5,979 nt of DNA from JAFGED01 sp964551295 (GTDB taxonomy: Bacteria; Chloroflexota; Anaerolineae; B4-G1): contig CAZKDJ010000236.1 in NCBI GenBank assembly GCA_964551295.1, positions 1 through 5,979 of the forward strand. Reading direction: 5' to 3'. Both the position numbers and the translations under genes were made by a program. Within the stretch, counting starts at the first letter, position 1; each line of letters opens with the position of its first letter. Below, one piece after another: positions 1 to 4,168 of this stretch. A model generated the notes under the pieces. The model did not search any database. It was not told the DNA's origin and saw only the letters and a list, made by a program, of their open reading frames with translations.

Positions 1-42
1 GACCTACATTCCCCCAAGATATTGAGATGATACGGTTAGACC

Positions 43-1317
43 TTATTCGGATGGGCCTTGCTTGCGCCGCCGCCTGCGGGCCAGGCGCAGCGCGGTGAGC
101 AGCCCCTTGTCGCGGACGGTCTTGACCGCGATGCCACGGGAGGTGATGGAAAAGTAGCGCGTGCCATAGTGAGCCAGCTTGTTCTCGTCCAGCTCGATGC
201 CCAGTCCCGGTGCATCGGGCACGGCGACAGTGCCATTCTCTGCTATGATTGGTTTGGCCAGGATGCCATCGCGGGCCTCGGGCACCCAGCCGGGCGGCTC
301 GTAGGGGTACTCAATGGGGTAGTCGCGCAGGCTGGCCGCGTATACGTGTAAGTTGATCAAAAAACCGATGCCGTTGGTCCAGGTGTGGGGCGTGTATCCC
401 AGACCCTGCTCGCGGCAGGCCTCCATCACGCGCACTGCGTCGCTGACGCCGCCGCCCATCGTCGCGTCGGGTTGGTAGATGTCGTAGCTGCCCTTCTCTA
501 GCATTACCTTGAACTCGTGCCAGCCGCCGTTCAGCTCGCCGCCGGCGATAGGTACCTGCGAGCGGCGGCACAGCTTGGCCTGCTCGTCATAGGCGTACAT
601 GTCGAGCGGCTCCTCGAGCCAGCTCACGTTCAGATCGGCGCAGGCGTGGGCGAACTCGGTCGCCCGCTCCAGCCTCCACAGGGGCGCGTCGGAGACCAGC
701 GCCACCCGCCAGCCCTGGTTGGCGTCCACGCCGATGGTCATCGTGTCGCCCACGACGCGGCGCACGGCCTCGACCTGGGCCACGTCCTGGGCCAGCTCGA
801 AATCGTGCACCCGCAGCTTGACGGTGTCAAAGCCCATCTCGCGCAGATGCAGCACCTCCTCGGCGCGTCCCTCGGGGGCGTGTATCTCGCCCGTGGAGGC
901 ATAGACCGGCGCGCGTAACTCTTGCCCCCCCTCTATCCCCTCAATCGGGGGGGATGAAGATGTGGACAGCAAAGCCCACACTGGCTGGCCCTCGATCTTG
1001 CCCTTGATGTCCCAGCAAGCGGCTTCGATCCAAAAGTTACGCCAGCCCAGGTAGCTGGCCTCGCGTATCCGCTGGCGCACAGTGGCGATGTCGGTGGGGT
1101 CCAGGCCGATGAGGTAGGGACCGAGCAGGCCGCCCAGCCCCTCACGCTCCTTCTCGAAGGCGACGCCGGCCGATAGCCCCTGCACCCCCTCGTCCGTCGT
1201 CAGGCGGATCAAGGTGAAGCGATTCTCCGTCTGCGGGTAACCGGGAATCCAGGTGGGGTAGAACGGCTTGGGCAGCGGGATCGCGACGTGGAATAGCTCG
1301 ATACGGTCGATTTTCAT
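43..1317 (-). CDS. Enolase-superfamily enzyme, mandelate racemase/muconate lactonizing type (probable acid-sugar dehydratase or racemase)
   Basis: Cytoplasmic enzyme of 424 residues, slightly longer than the usual ~370-400. The family abstracts a proton alpha to a carboxylate using a Mg2+-bound enediolate. Residues 1-~115 form the capping domain and ~136-375 the TIM barrel. Visible active-site candidates are K167 and R169 (KLRVH), metal ligands D198 (VDAN), E235/E236 (WLEEP) and E261 (GGE), and the D284 (QPD)-H311 (TPHTW) dyad. E336 (IEYPYEPPGW) may be the general acid. A His/Asp dyad plus a KxR lysine fits the mandelate racemase subgroup, which includes many sugar-acid dehydratases; the substrate cannot be read. 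The start has an AAAGGAGG site at 1324-1331, 6 nt from ATG. It is last in a tight operon, 22 nt after the DUF3592-like gene. Oddities: residues ~118-133 are an extra low-complexity segment where the family normally has a short LLGG turn, and the C-terminus (~385-424) carries an Arg-rich tail (RLARRRRRK). Confidence 0.93.
   Translation of the reverse strand: MKIDRIELFHVAIPLPKPFYPTWIPGYPQTENRFTLIRLTTDEGVQGLSAGVAFEKEREGLGGLLGPYLIGLDPTDIATVRQRIREASYLGWRNFWIEAACWDIKGKIEGQPVWALLSTSSSPPIEGIEGGQELRAPVYASTGEIHAPEGRAEEVLHLREMGFDTVKLRVHDFELAQDVAQVEAVRRVVGDTMTIGVDANQGWRVALVSDAPLWRLERATEFAHACADLNVSWLEEPLDMYAYDEQAKLCRRSQVPIAGGELNGGWHEFKVMLEKGSYDIYQPDATMGGGVSDAVRVMEACREQGLGYTPHTWTNGIGFLINLHVYAASLRDYPIEYPYEPPGWVPEARDGILAKPIIAENGTVAVPDAPGLGIELDENKLAHYGTRYFSITSRGIAVKTVRDKGLLTALRLARRRRRKQGPSE
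925..955. repeat. C/G-rich inverted repeat inside the enolase-superfamily gene
   Basis: Seven C's (925-931) face seven G's (947-953) across 15 nt. A second nested pairing, ATCCCC (935-940) with GGGGAT (950-955), shares the same G's. It encodes the SPPIEGIEGG part of the extra segment at residues ~118-133 and keeps the reading frame. It looks like a small palindromic insertion in the loop joining capping domain and barrel, where it would be tolerated. The insertion origin is inferred; the symmetry is seen directly. Confidence 0.55.
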
Positions 1318-1339
1318 GGAAAGCCTCCTTTAAATGATG

Positions 1340-2227
1340 TTAGAGCCTGCCGAATGCGCGTGCGAGGGCGTAACCTGCGTGGGCTGCTATACCGATCCAG
1401 ATCAGCGTGTACCAGACGATTGGCCATACACTCTCGTGTGTCTGCCACTGGCCGAATTCGTCTACGTCCAGCGGGTGGCGCAGCGGGATGGCGTCCACCA
1501 GGGTGGATCGCTTCGGATTGCGGGGCAGGTACAGGACGGGCTCCCGCGCTTCGTCGCCGATGCGCCCGCTGGGCAGCGACTTGGACTTGCCCATGTACAA
1601 CTCGCCATCGTCGGCCTCGAACTCGTAGACGTAGGCGATCACGGGAACGTGGTTGATGCGGGTGCCGGTTGCGTGTTCGGAGATGATCCCTGCGCCCGCG
1701 ATCCCGCCGTGCCGCAGCAGCATCACCTGCTGCCAGCCCTTGATGGTGGCTGCCGCGAAAAGGCCCGCTCCAACGCCGGGAAAGAGGCACACGAACAGTA
1801 CGTCCGGCGAGAATCGAGCGCGGCGCGCCCCTGCGATCCGGGCGATGGTAGGGTTGCCGGGCACGTACTCGACGTCCACGCGGTCCTCGACACGCCACTG
1901 CTGCCCGGTGGTGTAGCTAAGCCCTGTGTGTTCCTGCTCGTCGGGTGTCCTAAAGGTGAATGTGTACGCGTAGACCGTCACGTCGTTCTCGGTCGCGCTG
2001 GTCGCATTGACGCCGGTGATGATGCCCCGTGTGGTCGTCTTGGAGAGCGCCAGCTGCACTTCGGAGATGGGCTGAAAGTCGCCGATAAAGATCCAAGTAA
2101 AGAGCAGGCCGAACAGCAGGAATATGGCCCCAAACGCGCCGGTGAGCCCGAGCATGGCCCGGAATGCCACGCGCAGCGGGACTGGACGCGGCGGCGAGGT
2201 GAGTTGATCGATGCGGTTGGATAGCAT
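1340..2227 (-). CDS. Membrane protein with two DUF3592-like segments
   Basis: Protein of 295 residues with no assignable reaction. Three hydrophobic stretches probably span the membrane: ~24-48 (after an Arg-containing N-terminus), ~142-165 and ~268-290. Between the first two lies a soluble segment (~65-135) resembling DUF3592: TRGIITGV, NDVTVYAYTFTF, GLSYTTG, then VDVEYVPGNPTIARI. A second, more diverged copy follows (~172-245): GAGIISEH, VIAYVYEFEADDGE and VLYLPRNPKRSTLV. This suggests internal duplication, each copy a small beta domain beside the membrane. The family role is unknown. The ATG has AGAGGAG at 2235-2241, 7 nt upstream, which overlaps the stop codon of the preceding dehydrogenase gene (gap 12 nt), so translation is probably coupled. 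It lies between two catabolic-looking enzymes without an obvious reason; transport or sensing of their substrate is only a guess. The opposite strand has a near full-length open frame, judged a shadow. Confidence 0.88.
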   Translation of the reverse strand: MLSNRIDQLTSPPRPVPLRVAFRAMLGLTGAFGAIFLLFGLLFTWIFIGDFQPISEVQLALSKTTTRGIITGVNATSATENDVTVYAYTFTFRTPDEQEHTGLSYTTGQQWRVEDRVDVEYVPGNPTIARIAGARRARFSPDVLFVCLFPGVGAGLFAAATIKGWQQVMLLRHGGIAGAGIISEHATGTRINHVPVIAYVYEFEADDGELYMGKSKSLPSGRIGDEAREPVLYLPRNPKRSTLVDAIPLRHPLDVDEFGQWQTHESVWPIVWYTLIWIGIAAHAGYALARAFGRL

Positions 2228-2234
2228 GGCCGTG

Positions 2235-2241
2235 CTCCTCT
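2235..2241 (-). promoter_or_regulatory. Ribosome binding site of the DUF3592-like gene, overlapping the upstream stop codon
   Basis: AGAGGAG on the minus strand, 7 nt before the ATG at 2227. Its first bases overlap the TAG of the dehydrogenase gene (2240-2242), an arrangement typical of translational coupling in operons. Confidence 0.7.
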
Positions 2242-3394
2242 ACAGTGCTCGACGGAGAATCTCTGCCATCTCTTCGGCGGTGAGCTCGATAGGGTTTCCC
2301 TTCATGCTGCTGGATTTGCCGGCTTTCTCGATGATGCGTGGGAAATCGTCCGCCGTCACGTTATGGGCAGAGAGCGGTGGCACATCCAACGCCGCGCACA
2401 GTGCCTGTGTCCACGAGACGCCGTCGTGGGCTGTGGCTCTTGGGCTGCCGATCAGCAGTTGGGCCACCTCGTCGTAGCGCCGCAGCGCGTCGTTCTCCTT
2501 GTCTCGCTCTTGCAGGGCCTGCACGTTGACGGCCATCACGTGAGGCAGCAGCCGCCCGCAGATGGTGCCATGGGGGGCGTGGAACATCCCGCCCAGCGGC
2601 CCGGCAAAGCCGTGCACCGCGCCCAACTTGGCGTTGGCCAGGGCCAGCCCGCCAAAGAGGCTGGTGATCGCCATGTCCTCCCGCGCGGCAGCGTCAGCAC
2701 CGTTTTCAAAGGCCTGGTGGAGCGAGCGGGCGCCACGGCGGATGCCCTCCCGGCAAATGGCGTCTGTCAGTGGATTGGCTTTATTGGAGACGTATGGCTC
2801 GATCACCTGCGTCAGGGCGTCCAGGCCGGTGCTGGCGGTGATCTGCGGCGGCACGCTGTAGGTGAGCTGTGGATCAACGACGGCCAGTCGTGGCAGCGTC
2901 AGGTTGCTGCGCAGGCTGACCTTGATGTGGTGCTCGGGCGAGGCCAACACGGCGTTCTTAGTTACCTCAGAGCCGGTGCCCGCTGTAGTGGGGATGGCGA
3001 TGGTGGGCGCCGGTGGCTCAGTCAGCGGCTGGCCCTGGCCGATGACCTCCAGATAGTTCAGCGGTTCGCCGCCGTTGGTCAGCAGGGCGGCGATGGCTTT
3101 GCCGGCGTCGATCACGCTCCCCCCGCCGATGCCGATGATGATATCGCAGCTCGCCTTCCGCGCTGCTTGGGTGCCTTCGGACACCAGGTGAGTGGTCGGC
3201 TCGGTAGGGACGGCAAAGAGGGTCGTCTCGATTCCCTGGGTGGTCAGGTCATCCAGCAGCGGTTGGGCGCGGTTGGGCGAGCTGCCAGTGACGACCAGTG
3301 CCCGGCTGCCTATCTCCGCTGCGATCTCTCCCACCTCGTTAAGAGTGCCCGCTCCAAATATGATGCGAGTAGCCGTGGCAAATTCGAAGCGCAT
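2240..3394 (-). CDS. Iron-containing (group III) alcohol dehydrogenase family protein
   Basis: Cytoplasmic NAD(P)-dependent oxidoreductase of 384 residues, the usual family length. Residues 1-~180 form the nucleotide-binding half, with FGAGTL near the start, the GGGSVIDAGKA signature at 90-100 and TTAGTGSEVT at 136-145. The rest is the helical metal-binding half. Metal-ligand positions by family motif are D192 (GLDALTQ), H261 (GAVHG) and H275 (HAPHG). The fourth position, normally His in DALTH, is Gln196, and the HP of the E. coli FucO-type HGMAHP motif is replaced (HGFAGP), so metal choice or chemistry may differ from FucO-like enzymes. I chose the ATG at 3394 because AAAGGAG (3403-3409) sits 8 nt upstream and the product begins with the family-typical MRFEFATATRIIFGAG. 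A longer TTG start at 3436 lacks such a site and would lie inside an inverted repeat. It is first in an operon with the DUF3592-like and enolase-superfamily genes. A linked role in sugar-acid or hydroxy-acid catabolism is inferred. Confidence 0.93.
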   Translation of the reverse strand: MRFEFATATRIIFGAGTLNEVGEIAAEIGSRALVVTGSSPNRAQPLLDDLTTQGIETTLFAVPTEPTTHLVSEGTQAARKASCDIIIGIGGGSVIDAGKAIAALLTNGGEPLNYLEVIGQGQPLTEPPAPTIAIPTTAGTGSEVTKNAVLASPEHHIKVSLRSNLTLPRLAVVDPQLTYSVPPQITASTGLDALTQVIEPYVSNKANPLTDAICREGIRRGARSLHQAFENGADAAAREDMAITSLFGGLALANAKLGAVHGFAGPLGGMFHAPHGTICGRLLPHVMAVNVQALQERDKENDALRRYDEVAQLLIGSPRATAHDGVSWTQALCAALDVPPLSAHNVTADDFPRIIEKAGKSSSMKGNPIELTAEEMAEILRRAL

Positions 3395-3402
3395 GTTTGT
3401 AA

Positions 3403-3409
3403 CTCCTTT
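3403..3409 (-). promoter_or_regulatory. Ribosome binding site fixing the dehydrogenase start
   Basis: AAAGGAG on the minus strand, with 8 nt between it and ATG at 3394. It decides between this start and the in-frame TTG at 3436. Confidence 0.8.
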
Positions 3410-3417
3410 GCTGCTGT

Positions 3418-3438
3418 CTTTGACGTTTTCCGTCAAAG
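3418..3438. promoter_or_regulatory. Perfect 8-bp inverted repeat upstream of the dehydrogenase operon (candidate operator or leader hairpin)
   Basis: CTTTGACG (3418-3425) and CGTCAAAG (3431-3438) are perfectly complementary around the 5-nt centre TTTTC. The element ends 8 nt upstream of the AAAGGAG site and 23 nt upstream of the ATG of the first gene of the operon. That position suits a repressor operator or a leader hairpin. No regulator gene is visible in the window and I do not recognise the site as a known family's consensus. Confidence 0.5.
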
Positions 3439-3493
3439 GGAATAGATGAGGCCAATAGCTATCAAGTGTCTCAACGTATTCGCTTTTTAGATT

Positions 3494-3710
3494 CTACCCC
3501 CATCCTCCGTCATCGGGGAAGATGTTGTCGTACTTGACGCTGCTGTGCGGCTTGGCCGAGAGCGCTTCGTCGGTCAGACTGAAAGGTCTTGTGGTCCTGG
3601 CTGTTGATGGGGAAGGTGAGTTTTGACAGGATGGATTGCAAGATTATTGTACTCAAAGTGACGACGTTGCCAAGTGAGGCGTTGGCGCGCAGGAGGTTTC
3701 TTTGAACTAG
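3494..3710 (-). pseudogene. Probable frameshifted 3' remnant of an unrecognised gene
   Basis: Two minus-strand frames join into one plausible C-terminus. One frame is open from 3710 (just after a stop at 3711-3713) to about 3582 and includes ILSKLTFPINSQDHKTF. The next frame, reached by removing one T from the TTT at 3582-3584, continues as SLTDEALSAK, then PHSSVKYDNIFPDDGGWG and a TAG at 3494-3496. The composition is protein-like (mixed charged, aromatic and hydrophobic residues, DEAL and YDNIFPDD segments), and there is no start codon with a ribosome binding site. It lies immediately upstream of the dehydrogenase operon, on the same strand, so it may be what is left of a former first gene of that operon. 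I do not recognise the family. The last ~10 residues overlap a stretch resembling the C/G-rich element in the enolase-superfamily gene. The whole could be chance open frame. Confidence 0.35.
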
Positions 3711-3758
3711 CTATTGTGTTGCGTGGAGTCTGGCTGAAAATTGTGGGAAGGGTGGTTT

Positions 3759-3799
3759 CAGGGGTGCGGGCGGGCGCAAGGCGCCTGCCCGCACCCCTG
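3759..3799. repeat. Long GC-rich hairpin downstream of the secreted-protein operon
   Basis: Arms of 19 nt (3759-3777 and 3781-3799) flank a 3-nt AAG loop. They are complementary except at one position (3772/3786), which would be G-U in plus-strand RNA and C/A in minus-strand RNA. It starts 63 nt past the stop codon of the 94-residue gene, a suitable place for a transcription terminator or 3'-end stabiliser. There is no U-run after it on either strand, so it is not a classical intrinsic terminator. It could also be one copy of a dispersed palindromic repeat. Confidence 0.6.
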
Positions 3800-3862
3800 C
3801 CCTGTAGAAGGCGGAGCGTAGGGCGCTTTCTCACATCTCTTGTTTCTTAGGATAGGGCAGAC

Positions 3863-4147
3863 TTACCTCAGGACGAGCGGCAGGTAGATGTGATAGTGCG
3901 TCGCTGCGCCATCCCAGAAGCCGCCGGCGAGGGTGTATGCGCCGCCGATCATCGCCCCGGCATCGGGCTGGCCGACGGTGCCGCCCAGCGAGTAGCCGCT
4001 GCCGGTGCTGAACGTGGCCCCGCCGTTATCAACCGTGCTCCAGGTCAGGTCGTAGCCGCCGCCAACTTGGGCATGGACGGCGACGCCGACCAGCAGGAGC
4101 AGGACCACCAGGGTCAGAAGGATGCCAGCCTCGTGCTTGTTCTTCAT
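3863..4147 (-). CDS. Small secreted protein with a Gly-rich GGTVGQPDAG domain and IYLPLVLR tail
   Basis: Protein of 94 residues. Residues 1-26 are a clear signal peptide: MKNK, a hydrophobic core (ILLTLVVLLLLVGVAV) and a VHA cleavage site before Q27. The mature part (~29-79) has the pattern YDLTWSTVDNGG, GSGYSLGGTVGQPDAG, GGAYTLAGGFWDG, seen in many exported proteins of Chloroflexota and other environmental bacteria, usually as a short beta-rich module of unknown function. The protein ends in HYHIYLPLVLR (84-94). Similar (V/I/F)YLPLV(L/M)R endings recur, as I recall, at the ends of exported Chloroflexota proteins and may be a sorting or anchoring tail; this is inference. The start has AAAGGGAG at 4154-4161, 6 nt before the ATG, and lies 21 nt after the repeat-protein gene, so the two are probably co-transcribed and act at the cell surface or outside. 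Unlike larger relatives, it consists only of the signal peptide, one module and the tail. Confidence 0.82.
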   Translation of the reverse strand: MKNKHEAGILLTLVVLLLLVGVAVHAQVGGGYDLTWSTVDNGGATFSTGSGYSLGGTVGQPDAGAMIGGAYTLAGGFWDGAATHYHIYLPLVLR

Positions 4148-4168
4148 CTTGCACTCCCTTTCCCCGGC

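Larger units (their letters stand above)
3395..3862. other. Non-coding region between the two operons
   Basis: About 470 nt without an intact gene. From high to low coordinates it holds a 41-nt hairpin (3759-3799), a probable decayed coding remnant (3494-3710), and the inverted repeat and ribosome binding site before the dehydrogenase gene. The promoter of the dehydrogenase operon should lie here, but I see no convincing -35/-10 pair. A minus-strand open frame of 86 codons at 3574-3834 has no ribosome binding site and a low-quality Arg/Pro/Thr-rich product. Confidence 0.7.

Noticed and set aside
1..42. Terminator after the enolase-superfamily gene
   Set aside because: No hairpin or T-run is visible in the 42 nt before the window edge.
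1334..2224. 296-codon open frame on the plus strand opposite the DUF3592-like gene
   Set aside because: Its product lacks recognisable domains or a ribosome binding site, while the minus-strand frame has membrane segments, domain motifs and operon spacing. It is a GC-driven shadow.
3395..3436. Longer dehydrogenase start at a TTG codon (14 extra residues)
   Set aside because: The ATG at 3394 has AAAGGAG at ideal spacing and gives the family-typical N-terminus; the TTG lies inside an inverted repeat with no such site.
2363..3445. 360-codon open frame on the plus strand opposite the dehydrogenase gene
   Set aside because: The minus strand encodes an unmistakable iron-containing alcohol dehydrogenase; the plus frame is Gly/Arg/Gln-rich shadow sequence.
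3438..3495. Promoter-like hexamers on the minus strand (TAGAAT near 3489, TTGATA, TTGAGA)
   Set aside because: None pairs with a good partner hexamer at 16-18 nt spacing; too weak to call.
3574..3834. 86-codon minus-strand open frame in the spacer
   Set aside because: Arg/Pro/Thr-rich, without a ribosome binding site, and it runs through the 41-nt hairpin; the neighbouring frames give a more protein-like remnant.
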